Below, in pieces: positions 16,848 to 26,126 of a stretch of 64,000 bases of DNA (position 1 is the stretch's first letter; every line of letters starts with the position of its first letter). The stretch is from the NCBI GenBank assembly GCA_964247975.1, contig CAXTWH010000009.1, positions 68,564-132,563 on the forward strand, written 5' to 3'. The notes under the pieces were generated by a model, which worked only from the letters and a program-made list of their open reading frames with translations, was not told where the DNA came from and made no database searches. Made by a program: the position numbers and the translations under genes. Source of the DNA: KBS-96 sp964247975 (GTDB lineage: Bacteria > Acidobacteriota > Terriglobia > Bryobacterales > Bryobacteraceae).

Positions 16848-19310
16848 TTATTCCTGGCGTAAGGTGGATGCGGGATCAACGCGAATCGCGCGAAAGGCGG
16901 GCATCGCCACGCTGCCGGCAGCCATCACAATGAGAATCGAAATCGCTGCGATGATAATGGCAGGGTCGAACGGCTGCACTCCATAAATAAAACTCCGCAC
17001 CCATACGTTTGCAAACACCGATAAAGCGAAACCTGCCGGAATTCCCATAACTAAAACCAAAACGACGCGGCTGACGACGAAACGGATGATGTGGCGCGAG
17101 TTCGCGCCGAGCGCCATGCGAATCCCGATTTCACGCTGTTGCCGGGTTACAAAGTATGCCAAAGCTCCATATATCCCGATTGTTGAAAGTAAAAGCGCAA
17201 ACAGGCCGAAACACGACGTAAGCGCTACCAGCAATCGCTCCTGCCAAAGGGAACGATCTATCTCCTGGGACAATGTGGCGACTTGATACAGCGGCACTTC
17301 CGGATCAAGGGACCTGAGTAGTCGCCTTACCGGTTCGATAATGGCGCGCGGATCACCGGTAGTCCGAACGTGCAGAATGAAAGATTCAGGATAAGAGTAA
17401 GGTCCAAAATCGTTTGCGTAATAAATAGGCGGGGGAACTTCGCGCAATGATCGATACTTTGTGTCGTTCACTATGCCGACAATCTCGTAGAAAGGTTTTA
17501 CGAATCGCCGGCCAGTGTCGAACTTTTTCCCCAAAGCATTTTGCCCATTCAAAAATTTCCGGACAAAAGCTTCGTTTACAACTACTTTATTCAGTTTGCC
17601 TTCTTCGCTTATCTCAGTGGGACCGAAATTTCGCCCTGCCAGGAAACGAATGCCCATCACCGCGAAATAGTCCGGGCTTACCGAATTGAAGCTTGTGTTA
17701 ACTGTGCCTCCTCTTTGACCTGGGAAAACGACCGAGTTGCCAAATCCAATGCCGCGCATGAGAGCACGGTTGGCAAGAGCGGCATTTTCGACTCCAGGAA
17801 GGTTTCGCGCGCCGCTCAACAGCCGCTGTTGAAGTGACCAGGTCTTCCGGCTGTCATACCCTCGCACATGAGGATCAATCGAGAAAATCGTGACGTGTTC
17901 CCCGTCGAAGCCCGCGTTCGTGGCGCGGAGATTCGATAAGCTCCGAATCACCAGACCGGCGCATATCAAAATCGTCATGCAGAGAGCAACCTGAAAGCCG
18001 CATAACACCGATTGAAAGCTGAAGTTGTGGCGTTCGCTGCCCGCACTCTTCAGAGCGGAGTTAATAGAGGAATGCGCGAACTTCCAAGCCGGAGCTGCTG
18101 CGCAAAGCAGCGTAGTTACTCCGCATGCAAAAAGTGAAAAAACTACTATTCTGAAGTCCAACGAAATAGGTAACGTTAATGTTCGGACCTCAGCCGGATC
18201 GATTCCCATGCCGTGCGAAGGCGGTATCAAGCGAGTAATTAAAGGCATGCCGGCATAGGCGATCAATACGCCGGCACACCCGCCGGCAGTCGCAAGGAGG
18301 AAACATTCAACCAGCCATTGACGGAAAATTCTGTTCTTGCTTGCGCCTAAAGCGAGCCGAACTGCCGTGTCCCGCTCACGGGCAGTTGCTCGCGACACGA
18401 GCAGGCCGCCCACGTTCGCGCACACCACCAGAAGCAGCAAACCGGTGCCTGCCAGCAGCAGAACGAGAGCTGTTTTTGATTGGTCCCGAAGGGGCGATCG
18501 TCCACGTGCAATCGATTGAACTTCCAGCTTTCCTCGACTCAACCCTTTGTAATTGTCAGGGGTTTTTAGCGCGGCTTCTTGGGTATATCTGTTCCAGAAT
18601 GCCGCGGTCTCCTGTTGCGCTTGCGCTTCCGATATCCCGGGCCGTAGCCGAGCGATAATTTCTGTGACAAAGTAATCAAGACTGGATGGATGTGTTTGCG
18701 AAAGATCAATTAGGTTAGCGAAGGGCAGCCAGAGATCAGGACTGCTATCCACTGTTGTTCCGGCGAATGCCTCCGGCGTGACTCCAACAATCGTGTAAGC
18801 ATGGCCCTGCAATCTCACCATTTGACCGAGAACCTTCGGATCCGATCCAAAGCTGTGACACCAGTAATTATAGGAAAGCACGATAGTATGGCTGTCGTTA
18901 CGGCTAATAACTCGTCCCAACAAGGGAGTGACGCCTAAATCTCTAAAGTAGTTTTCCGTAACAGCAACTGTGTGGACGCGTTCAGTAAACCCGTTTCGTT
19001 CCAGCGCACGCGCTGTTTCGGTTTGACCGGCAACTTCGAAAAGGGTAGAAGAACGATTTGCTAGTTCCTGATAAAACCGGTAACCAAAAAAGGGATCAGC
19101 CGGACGATTTGCTTGGCGCTCAAAAAGTTGAACGAGGTTCTGTGGATTGCGAATAGGTAACGGTCGAAGCAGTAGCACATCAACCAGGGTGAAAATTTGA
19201 GTAGTCGCCGCTATACCGACGGCAATAAGAAGAATTGTAACGGCGAAGAAACCGGGCGAGCGCCGGATCTGGCGAAAACCATAACGGAAGTCTTGAGCGA
19301 TACCGATCAT
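16848..19310 (-). CDS. ADOP-type ABC transporter permease (MacB/FtsX-like), copy 2
   Basis: 820 residues with the duplicated permease layout: N-terminal span in RRSPGFFAVTILLIAVGIAATTQIFTLVDVLLLRPLP, a MacB periplasmic core, three spans around 275-420, a second periplasmic core, and three C-terminal spans with the FtsX-type REIGIRMALGANSRHIIRFV. This is the acidobacterial duplicated orphan permease architecture. No ATPase gene is adjacent (hence orphan), and the short N-terminal helical extension seen in many ADOPs is missing. Exported substrate unknown. It follows its paralogue by 25 bases and is probably co-transcribed. Confidence 0.9.
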   Translation of the reverse strand: MIGIAQDFRYGFRQIRRSPGFFAVTILLIAVGIAATTQIFTLVDVLLLRPLPIRNPQNLVQLFERQANRPADPFFGYRFYQELANRSSTLFEVAGQTETARALERNGFTERVHTVAVTENYFRDLGVTPLLGRVISRNDSHTIVLSYNYWCHSFGSDPKVLGQMVRLQGHAYTIVGVTPEAFAGTTVDSSPDLWLPFANLIDLSQTHPSSLDYFVTEIIARLRPGISEAQAQQETAAFWNRYTQEAALKTPDNYKGLSRGKLEVQSIARGRSPLRDQSKTALVLLLAGTGLLLLVVCANVGGLLVSRATARERDTAVRLALGASKNRIFRQWLVECFLLATAGGCAGVLIAYAGMPLITRLIPPSHGMGIDPAEVRTLTLPISLDFRIVVFSLFACGVTTLLCAAAPAWKFAHSSINSALKSAGSERHNFSFQSVLCGFQVALCMTILICAGLVIRSLSNLRATNAGFDGEHVTIFSIDPHVRGYDSRKTWSLQQRLLSGARNLPGVENAALANRALMRGIGFGNSVVFPGQRGGTVNTSFNSVSPDYFAVMGIRFLAGRNFGPTEISEEGKLNKVVVNEAFVRKFLNGQNALGKKFDTGRRFVKPFYEIVGIVNDTKYRSLREVPPPIYYANDFGPYSYPESFILHVRTTGDPRAIIEPVRRLLRSLDPEVPLYQVATLSQEIDRSLWQERLLVALTSCFGLFALLLSTIGIYGALAYFVTRQQREIGIRMALGANSRHIIRFVVSRVVLVLVMGIPAGFALSVFANVWVRSFIYGVQPFDPAIIIAAISILIVMAAGSVAMPAFRAIRVDPASTLRQE

Positions 19311-19332
19311 TTTGCGTGCCTTCTTCTGCCAG

Positions 19333-21765
19333 CTACTCGTGCCGAATCGAAGTAAGCGAATCTACCTGTGCAGCCTTTCGCGCAGGAAAATAGCTGGCGG
19401 CGCAGGCAGCAGTGAACAACGTGATTGAAACGATCAGCATGGTGAGAAGATCGTTCGTGCTGGTTTCGAAGAGCAGATGGCGAATCATCCTCATAAGGAA
19501 AAAAGATGCGCCTAGCCCAAAAACAATCCCAGCCCCGGCTAGTTTCACTCCAGAAGCAAAAACTAGACGGATCACATCATGCGTAGTTGCCCCAAGTGCC
19601 ATTCTTAAGCCGATTTCCTGAGTGCGCTGCGCAACCAGATAACTGAGAAGACCGTAAATCCCGATCACGGCTAAACAAAGCGCGGCTACAGAGAAAGCGC
19701 TCAACAGCCAGATTTGAAAGCGGCGCGGCGCGGATATCTGCGCGAGAATGCCTTCTGCCGTTTGCATGGCAAACTGCGGAATCTGCTGATCGGCAGAGCG
19801 GATTGCCTGTTTTACGGAATTGCCCAATGCGGCGCAGTTATTCGCGTGGCAGCGGACAACGATGTCCATGTTCGGCGGCCAGGGCATCTGCCGGTAAGGG
19901 CGATACAAGGTTGAGATGGCTTGACTGCCTGGCCCATAGGTGTTCATGTCTCCTACCACTCCCACCACGGTAAGCCACTCCGGTTCGATGGCGCCGGGCG
20001 ATCCGTACCTGAAGCGTTTGCCGATCGGGTTCTGTTGCGGCCAGAACTGATCGGCCATGTGTTGATTAATAACAGCAACGGTGGGCTGATTTGGGCCATC
20101 GTATTTAGAAAATGTACGGCCGCGCAGAAGCGGAATGCCCACAGTTTGAAAAAACGTTTCGCTGACGATGCCAAGCGTGCTCGGCGCAGTTTGAATACTT
20201 TGAGACCATTGCGCTGATCCTTCAGGGATCACGTCCGTGTTCGGCGTGTAATTACTGAACAAGGATCCCGTAGCGGCAGCATTGGCTACGCCGGGCAGGG
20301 AATCAATCTGTTCAAGAGCGTGTTCGAAGAAAGTATTCACTGGTTTAGATTGCGAAGCTGCATTCATCGGCAGTTGAATACTTGCTACCAGCAGGTTCGC
20401 CGGCTGAAATCCGAGATCTTGTTTTTGCAGCAGGATAAAGCTTCGAATCAAAAGCCCTGTTCCCGAAAGAAGAACCACTGCTAGAGCAAATTCACCGGCA
20501 ATGATCGTCGAACGCATAAAACAATGGGATCTCTGCCCTGCTTGTGTTCGGGAATCGGCTTTTAAAGCGTTCTGCGGCGCAACAAAAGAAAGCTGCCAGG
20601 CGGGAATCAAACCGCAGAAGATCACCGTCGCCGCTGATAAAACTACCGTAAAGAACAGCACGGGCCAGTTCAATCCGACTTGCGCATAGAAAGCGAACTC
20701 CGCTGGAATAAGATGCGGAATCGCTTGCTGCAAAAAAATGGTGATGCCCAAACCGAGCAAACCGGAAACTGCCGCCAGAACAAAGCTTTCACCGAGAAGC
20801 TGCCTAATCAGTTTGAATCGACTCGCGCCAAGCGCGGTTCGAATCGCAAATTCTCTGCTTCTGACCGTTTCCCGGGCGAGCGATAAACTCGCCACGTTGC
20901 TGCATCCGATCAGCAGCACCAGCGCCACTGCCCCGAACAGTGTCCAGAGAATAATTCGAACATGAGGATCAGTGAACTGCTTCGCCAGGGGAACCAGAAC
21001 AATACCTTTCCCCGCATCGGTATTCGGGTATTGAGTTTCAAGACGCTGCCCGATCACGTTCATTTCGCTTTGTGCTTGTTCTAAACGGACGTCGGGCTTG
21101 AGCCGCGCAATCGCCCGGAAACCGTCCGATTGCCGGGCCGAAAGAAACGCGGACCACTGCGGAACGAAACTCAGCGGCAGCCACAACTGAGTGTCAGCGG
21201 AGGGGAACGCAAATGTTTGCGGCATCACTCCTACAATCGTTGCTTTTTTGTGGTCCACTTCCAGTTGCTTGCCGATGATCGAAGGCGAGGAACCAAACCG
21301 AGTACGCCAGAACCGCGAACTGACCACCACCAAAGCTTCCCGTCGATTTTCTTCCGCGACGGTAAAAGTTCTGCCAAGGATCGGGCGCAAGCCCAAAAGC
21401 GAGAACAGATTTGCCGAAACACGGCCCACATTAATTTGTTCCGGTTCGCTCTGCCCGGTCAGGGTAGCGGAATCAATGCGAAGCTCAGTGGCTACATCCT
21501 GAAAGCTTTTGCTTTGTTGACGCCAATCCTGAATAGTCGGCCAGGATGTCCAATCCGCGGCAATACCCTTTTGCGGTACCGTCGCCCAAAGCATGAAAAG
21601 TCGGTTGGCTCGCGGGTAAGGCAGCGGGCGTAGCAGAACCGCGTATACGACGCTGAACACCGATGTGCAAGCTGCGATGCCGAAAGCAAGCGTCAGCACG
21701 GCAGCCATTGTGAAACCAGGATTTCTCGCCAGAGGGCGCAGAAATCTGGAGAACTGATCCAACAT
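19333..21765 (-). CDS. ADOP-type ABC transporter permease (MacB/FtsX-like), copy 1
   Basis: 810 residues from ATG 21765 (a GTG directly before it is an alternative). It has the same duplicated MacB-core plus FtsX architecture as its neighbour: NPGFTMAAVLTLAFGIAACTSVFSVVYAVLLRPLPYPRA at the N-terminus, the central REFAIRTALGASRFKLIRQLLGES, and the terminal QEIGLRMALGATTHDVIRLVF. The two paralogues are clearly diverged in sequence, so the duplication is old. It is the first of a minus-strand run continuing through copy 2 and bshB1. A role in exporting an antimicrobial, lipid or metabolite is possible but unproven. Confidence 0.9.
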   Translation of the reverse strand: MLDQFSRFLRPLARNPGFTMAAVLTLAFGIAACTSVFSVVYAVLLRPLPYPRANRLFMLWATVPQKGIAADWTSWPTIQDWRQQSKSFQDVATELRIDSATLTGQSEPEQINVGRVSANLFSLLGLRPILGRTFTVAEENRREALVVVSSRFWRTRFGSSPSIIGKQLEVDHKKATIVGVMPQTFAFPSADTQLWLPLSFVPQWSAFLSARQSDGFRAIARLKPDVRLEQAQSEMNVIGQRLETQYPNTDAGKGIVLVPLAKQFTDPHVRIILWTLFGAVALVLLIGCSNVASLSLARETVRSREFAIRTALGASRFKLIRQLLGESFVLAAVSGLLGLGITIFLQQAIPHLIPAEFAFYAQVGLNWPVLFFTVVLSAATVIFCGLIPAWQLSFVAPQNALKADSRTQAGQRSHCFMRSTIIAGEFALAVVLLSGTGLLIRSFILLQKQDLGFQPANLLVASIQLPMNAASQSKPVNTFFEHALEQIDSLPGVANAAATGSLFSNYTPNTDVIPEGSAQWSQSIQTAPSTLGIVSETFFQTVGIPLLRGRTFSKYDGPNQPTVAVINQHMADQFWPQQNPIGKRFRYGSPGAIEPEWLTVVGVVGDMNTYGPGSQAISTLYRPYRQMPWPPNMDIVVRCHANNCAALGNSVKQAIRSADQQIPQFAMQTAEGILAQISAPRRFQIWLLSAFSVAALCLAVIGIYGLLSYLVAQRTQEIGLRMALGATTHDVIRLVFASGVKLAGAGIVFGLGASFFLMRMIRHLLFETSTNDLLTMLIVSITLFTAACAASYFPARKAAQVDSLTSIRHE

Positions 21766-21787
21766 CACGAACCGCGTGCCAAGAGCG

Positions 21788-22321
21788 TTACTGATTTTTA
21801 TTTTGCAGACTTTGCAGCGTAGCCAGCACGTCTTCCGAATGAGTTTTCGGGTCCACTTTCACCCAGACTTTCTCAATCTTTCCTTGGGGATCGATCAAAA
21901 ACGTGTTGCGCGAAGCTAACGTCATGCCGTTGTAAGACATGACGGAACCATATTCTTCCACGACTTTCTTATCGGAATCGGCCAGCAATTTAAACGTCAA
22001 CCCCTGCTGCGCGCAGAAATCTTTGTGGCTGCCGGCGGTATCGACGCTGACGCCTACAATCATCGCGTTGGCTTTTTCATATTTAGCCAGGTCGCGCTGA
22101 AAATTGTGAGCTTCAATGGTGCAGCCCGGCGTGGCATCTTTGGGGTAGAAATAAAGCACGACCCATTTGCCGCGCAGGCCGTTTAAGCTGATTGAGGTGC
22201 CGTCCTGCGAAGGCAGCGTGAAGTCCGGGGCGTTTTGGCCTACGGTGGGCATAGCGTCAAAAGCATGAACAATCAGGGAAGCGGACAATAGTAACCCGGC
22301 TGCTAACAATTTTAAGCGCAT
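21788..22321 (-). CDS. exported peroxiredoxin, BCP/PrxQ type
   Basis: 177 residues: signal peptide (LLAAGLLLSASLIVHAF) then a thioredoxin-fold peroxiredoxin, VGQNAPDFTLPSQDGTSISLNGLRGKWVVLYFYPKDATPGCT. The peroxidatic Cys is in the PGCT motif. Typical BCP proteins have a resolving Cys five residues later (CTxEAC); here that position is His (CTIEAH), and the only other Cys is in DFCAQQG. It is therefore a 1-Cys or atypical 2-Cys form. Location should be periplasmic. A strong AAGGAG site precedes the ATG. It is upstream of the ADOP genes, probably in the same operon. Confidence 0.9.
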   Translation of the reverse strand: MRLKLLAAGLLLSASLIVHAFDAMPTVGQNAPDFTLPSQDGTSISLNGLRGKWVVLYFYPKDATPGCTIEAHNFQRDLAKYEKANAMIVGVSVDTAGSHKDFCAQQGLTFKLLADSDKKVVEEYGSVMSYNGMTLASRNTFLIDPQGKIEKVWVKVDPKTHSEDVLATLQSLQNKNQ

Positions 22322-22375
22322 AAATTCTCCTTGGATGTGGTTCTTTGTAGCCTATCCAAATTTACCGCAGAACAC

Positions 22376-23023
22376 TCAATAGGATTTCAACAATAGTTCG
22401 TTTCCGGACTGTTCGGGTGGTTTTTCTATGGCGTAAGCTGCATGACGGGTGAATAACCAGCAGTGAAACGAAGCAAGCGTACGGTGTTGTTCAGCAAGCT
22501 TGGGAATGCTGGCTAAACTGCGCGTTTCCTTTTGCCGCCGCGCTTCCAGGATGTCGCGTTCCATGCCGAAGTCCGGCACGCTTTGAAAATTTAACTGATA
22601 GGATGCATCCACCGGCGTGAGCTGAAAAATCCAGCGGAACAACGCTTCGGTGCGCGGCATATGGAATTCCGAGGTAACTACCATCAGCTTGCGGAATCCG
22701 GCCGGATCAGTGTGGATGACGCGAACAAAATAAGCGTTGCCGATTGTGTCGTAAGAGGCAGTTTCGGTAAACAGCAGGTCACTCGGATAGCCTTGTTCGC
22801 GCAGGTATTCCGCTTCCGCAACCGCTTCCAAAATCGGCCTGCCGCGTTCGTCATAGGGAGGCGGCTTATGGGGCGTTCCTGCGCTTAAGGTGATAATGGG
22901 CGCACCGTTTGCTAATTCCAGCGCCTTGTCGAGCCGATTTTCCACCCAGGGCGGTAGCTTGCCGCTAGGCCCAACGCCTCCGCCGGGAACAATCACTGCA
23001 TCGTAAAGGTTTGATTGCAACAC
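22376..23023 (-). CDS. YdcF-family (DUF218) protein
   Basis: 215 residues with the DUF218 signatures DAVIVPGGGVGPSGKLP near the N-terminus, ITLSAGTPHKPPPYDERGRPILEAVAEAEYLREQGYP and KLMVVTSEFHMPRTEALFRWIF. The family includes SanA/ElyC, linked to envelope and undecaprenyl-lipid carrier metabolism, and cytosolic YdcF proteins that bind nucleotides. No membrane span is present, so this is the soluble type. It starts with TTG (or an adjacent GTG). Biochemical role uncertain. Confidence 0.8.
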   Translation of the reverse strand: MLQSNLYDAVIVPGGGVGPSGKLPPWVENRLDKALELANGAPIITLSAGTPHKPPPYDERGRPILEAVAEAEYLREQGYPSDLLFTETASYDTIGNAYFVRVIHTDPAGFRKLMVVTSEFHMPRTEALFRWIFQLTPVDASYQLNFQSVPDFGMERDILEARRQKETRSLASIPKLAEQHRTLASFHCWLFTRHAAYAIEKPPEQSGNELLLKSY

Positions 23024-23050
23024 AAGGCGCAGGGTAACATTCCAGTGCTA

Positions 23051-23087
23051 CAAAACAAAAAAGGACGCAGTTGAGCAACTGCGTCCT
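23051..23087 (-). terminator. Rho-independent terminator
   Basis: A perfect 11-bp stem (AGGACGCAGTT / AACTGCGTCCT) with a four-base loop, followed on the minus strand by a run of T residues (TTTTTTGTTTTG). It lies directly downstream of the small secreted-protein gene at 23107-23301 and terminates that transcript. Confidence 0.9.
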
Positions 23088-23106
23088 GGCCATCAAAAGA
23101 CATTTA

Positions 23107-23301
23107 CTACTTATTGTCTGATTTGGTGGTTGTGGTAGTCGTATCGGTGGTTTCAGTGCCGCCCTTTTTGTGCTTCTTCTTGTGCTTGGTGGTAGTTTTT
23201 GTCGAGTCGGCGCTTGAGGTAGTTGAACTATCCTGTGCAAAAGCAGAAACGGTTCCGAGCAGCATACCCATACCCAATGCGATTGATGCAATCTTTTTCA
23301 T
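23107..23301 (-). CDS. small secreted Thr/Lys-rich protein
   Basis: 64 residues: signal peptide MKKIASIALGMGMLLGTVSAFAQ, then a low-complexity mature peptide of Ser/Thr/Asp and the basic cluster KHKKKHKKGG, ending in another Thr-rich run. Such short secreted low-complexity proteins are frequent in Acidobacteriota. No fold can be assigned; the Thr/Lys composition would suit binding to polyanionic surface polymers, which is speculation. A clear GGAG ribosome site lies seven bases upstream, and a strong terminator follows the stop, so it is a monocistronic, probably well expressed gene. Confidence 0.75.
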   Translation of the reverse strand: MKKIASIALGMGMLLGTVSAFAQDSSTTSSADSTKTTTKHKKKHKKGGTETTDTTTTTTKSDNK

Positions 23302-23410
23302 GTTTTCTCCTAATCGGGGGTGTCCCTGCTCTTAGGATGCATCGAAAACTAGTAAGTTTACACACCTTAAACGATTTTAATTACTGTGGCAGATCTTATA
23401 GGCAAAATAG

Positions 23411-23788
23411 CTAACGCTCCAAGATCACAACCGCCATAGCCATTGCCGCCGTATGCGTCAGGGAAAGAGAAATTTGTTGCGCTCCTTGCTTCTGCGCAAT
23501 CTGAGCCGCCACCCCGGAAAGGCGCAGTGTGGGCCGTCCGCTTGGTTCATTCACCACTTCAAAGTCCTTCCAAGTAACACCTCTGCGCCAACCAGTGCCG
23601 ATTGCTTTCATTCCCGCTTCTTTCGCCGCAAACCGCGCAGCAAGACGCTCTGCGCTGTTCTTTTTTCGCATTGAATAGGCTATTTCTGCTTGCGTATAAA
23701 CGCGATTCAGAAAGCGTTCGCCATAGCGGTCAATGCTTTGCTGAATTCGCTCCACTTCCGCCAAATCCGTTCCCATGCCGATTATCAT
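23411..23788 (-). CDS. acpS: holo-[acyl-carrier-protein] synthase
   Basis: 125 residues, the usual AcpS length. MIIGMGTDLAEVERIQQSI carries the Mg-binding Asp, and RLAARFAAKEAGMKAIGTG carries the second conserved Glu; ISLSLTHTAAMAMAVVILE closes the fold. It transfers 4'-phosphopantetheine from CoA to apo-ACP in the cytoplasm. An AGGAAG ribosome site is well spaced from the ATG. It is divergent from the AlaX gene, with under 50 bases between starts. Confidence 0.93.
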   Translation of the reverse strand: MIIGMGTDLAEVERIQQSIDRYGERFLNRVYTQAEIAYSMRKKNSAERLAARFAAKEAGMKAIGTGWRRGVTWKDFEVVNEPSGRPTLRLSGVAAQIAQKQGAQQISLSLTHTAAMAMAVVILER

Positions 23789-23836
23789 TTGTTCTTCCTC
23801 ATAGGCAAATCAGCGAGACGGTTACACTCATCGTAA

Positions 23837-25018
23837 GTGGAAACCGAACGCCTTTATTATCGTGACTGCTACTTGAAAGAATTTGATGCAACCGTGGTTG
23901 ACGCTTCTGCGGACCGGACCATTATTTACCTGGACCGCACCGCTTTTTACCCCACTTCAGGCGGACAGCCGTTTGATGGGGGAACATTCAATGAAATTGA
24001 AGTACTGGAAGTTTCAGATGCAGACAGCAGAATTGCACATAAATTGGCTGCGCCGCTTGTTACCGATCAAGTACACGGCAGAGTAGATTGGATGCGTCGG
24101 TATGACCACATGCAGCAGCACACCGGCCAGCACCTGCTTTCTGCTGTGTTCGCGGATCTGTTTGGTTATCAAACCGTGAGCTTTCACCTGGGCGCGGAAG
24201 TTTCCACCATTGAGCTTGACGCTTCGGAAGTAAACCAATCCACCATCGAAGCCGCAGAAAAGCGCGCCGCTGAACTGATTGGTCAAGCTGTTCCGGTTCG
24301 CATTCAATTCGTGGAAGCAAGCGAAGCTCAGGGGCTGCGAAAAGCTTCCCTGCGTGAAGGCAGTCTGCGGGTGGTTGAAATTGGAAACGTGGACCGAAGC
24401 GCGTGTGGAGGAACGCACGTTGCTTCCACTGCCGAACTCGGATTGATTCTGATCCGGCGGCAGGAAAAACTGCGCGGGCATGTGCGGCTGGAATTTGTTT
24501 GCGGAACTAGGTCGCTTCAGCGGGCGCAGAAGGATTTTCAGATTTTGAGCCAAATGGCCCGGCTTGCCGGCGCGCCCATCGAAACCCTGCCGACACAGTT
24601 TGAAAGCCTAAAAGAAAGGCTGGCGCAAGCAGAAAAGGAGCGGCAACGCTTCAGCCTGGAGCTTGCCAAACAGGAGGGACGCGCACATTGGAACGCCACA
24701 GCTTGCTCCACTGATGGCCTGCGCCGGATGGTATTGCCGATAGAATCTCTTGATGAGAAGTCGCGCGTTCTGGCGCAGGCTTTCACTGAAAACGGGAAGG
24801 CAGCGATTCTGTTGATTTCCCAGAAAACCGGCAGCGTTCTACTAGCGGTTTCAAGCGATGCCAATATTGATGCTGGGAAAACGCTAAGAGAAGCTTTGGC
24901 GCATAGAGGAGGTCGTGGCGGCGGCTCGCGTTTACTGGCTCAAGGCAGTTTGCCTGACCAAGCGTATCTAAATCAGCTCGGTGAAGAACTCGGCTTCGTT
25001 CGCTCCCAACAGAACTGA
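23837..25018 (+). CDS. AlaX-type alanyl-tRNA editing protein, long form with DHHA1 domain
   Basis: 393 residues, GTG start. The N-terminal part resembles the AlaRS editing domain: FYPTSGGQPFDGG, zinc-site HTGQH (His95, His99) and CGGTH (Cys190, His194). A coiled-coil linker at about 235-275 and a C-terminal DHHA1 domain (GGRGGGSRLLAQGSLPD) follow. No aminoacylation domain is present, so it should hydrolyse mischarged Ser- or Gly-tRNA(Ala) in trans. All four zinc ligands are intact. The full length with DHHA1 marks it as the long AlaX type (AlaX-L). Confidence 0.9.
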   Translation: METERLYYRDCYLKEFDATVVDASADRTIIYLDRTAFYPTSGGQPFDGGTFNEIEVLEVSDADSRIAHKLAAPLVTDQVHGRVDWMRRYDHMQQHTGQHLLSAVFADLFGYQTVSFHLGAEVSTIELDASEVNQSTIEAAEKRAAELIGQAVPVRIQFVEASEAQGLRKASLREGSLRVVEIGNVDRSACGGTHVASTAELGLILIRRQEKLRGHVRLEFVCGTRSLQRAQKDFQILSQMARLAGAPIETLPTQFESLKERLAQAEKERQRFSLELAKQEGRAHWNATACSTDGLRRMVLPIESLDEKSRVLAQAFTENGKAAILLISQKTGSVLLAVSSDANIDAGKTLREALAHRGGRGGGSRLLAQGSLPDQAYLNQLGEELGFVRSQQN

Positions 25019-25036
25019 ACGGCGAAACTGCTCTGC

Positions 25037-26056
25037 TTATTTTGCGCCTACCAGCGGAGCAAGTGACAGCAAAATCAATCCGCCCAGAAACAGAAACATC
25101 ATGCTGGTCACTAAAGCGCGCACTTTCGGTCCTGTTCCGGCAAATTCCTTCCACACCAGCAGACCCCAGACCACTGTTACCAGGGTGGCGCATTGGCCGA
25201 TTGCCAAGCTGATTGCAGGCCCCACATTTACTTCCACCGGCGCACTGGCAGCTACGAAATTAGTAATGGCTCCAACCGCCCAGACAATGCCTCCGGCAAT
25301 GCCCCAGAAGTGCCATTTAGGCCGCCCCAGAAAATAACTTCTCAGCTTGATGCGCCCGCCCTGAATAGGCACATTCATAAAAAATATGTTGAACACAAAA
25401 GTGGAAACAAACACCCCGATAGAAAACAGCAAGGCAGCAGCGTAAGGACCAAGCCCCAACTCTCCGCCCATGCCTTGTTCCACCACGGGATAAAAGATTC
25501 CCATCAGAATGCCGCTCACAATGCTAAGCACAATGCCGCGTCTGGCGTTTGTTTTCCGCTGCACTGTGCTTAACGCCGCGTCACGGGCGAAGTGAGCGCG
25601 GGAATCGGCCAAAACCGCTGCGATGACCAGCACCAGGCCGCCGAACAAAAGAAGGGGATTACCTTGCGGATTCAGCAGGTAGTTCAGGATCACGCCAATC
25701 GTCAGCGCAAGGCCGATGCCCACTGGGAAAGCCACAGCTAAACCAGCTAAACCAATGGCCCCCACCAGCAGCATATTAGCCAAATTGAAAATCACGCCGC
25801 CCAGCACCGCATAGAATTGCTTCAGATGACCTGCCACCAGCATCCGGTCCTGAAAAGTCATGTCCGCGCCTAACAATCCAAATGTAAAGGCAGCCACCAC
25901 GGATGCCAGCAGAACGCCGAATGAATAATCAAAGTAAAACAGTTCAAAGCGCCATTCGCTGCCCGTCAGCTTCAGGGTATTTGCCCAAGAGCCCCAGCAG
26001 ATCATGGAAATAATCAGCAGAAGCAGGGTTGCGCCATAGGTTGTGGGAAGAATCAT
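25037..26056 (-). CDS. GRP/ureide-permease-like sugar transporter, ten-span
   Basis: 339 residues from the ATG at 26056, which starts directly before the first span (MILPTTYGATLLLLIISMICWGSWANTLKL); an upstream in-frame start adds 16 hydrophilic residues. About ten membrane spans in a DMT-like duplicated fold, with the CWGSW.NT.KL...WRFELFY.DY pattern of glucose/ribose porter (GRP) relatives. It probably imports a sugar or ureide using an ion gradient; specificity cannot be read. It is convergent with the AlaX gene. Confidence 0.72.
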   Translation of the reverse strand: MILPTTYGATLLLLIISMICWGSWANTLKLTGSEWRFELFYFDYSFGVLLASVVAAFTFGLLGADMTFQDRMLVAGHLKQFYAVLGGVIFNLANMLLVGAIGLAGLAVAFPVGIGLALTIGVILNYLLNPQGNPLLLFGGLVLVIAAVLADSRAHFARDAALSTVQRKTNARRGIVLSIVSGILMGIFYPVVEQGMGGELGLGPYAAALLFSIGVFVSTFVFNIFFMNVPIQGGRIKLRSYFLGRPKWHFWGIAGGIVWAVGAITNFVAASAPVEVNVGPAISLAIGQCATLVTVVWGLLVWKEFAGTGPKVRALVTSMMFLFLGGLILLSLAPLVGAK

Positions 26057-26126
26057 GAATGAAGTGCCGAATTTGATTTTCAGCACTTCACATTGTAACC
26101 GCACAACTGCGGGTTATGGAACAAAG

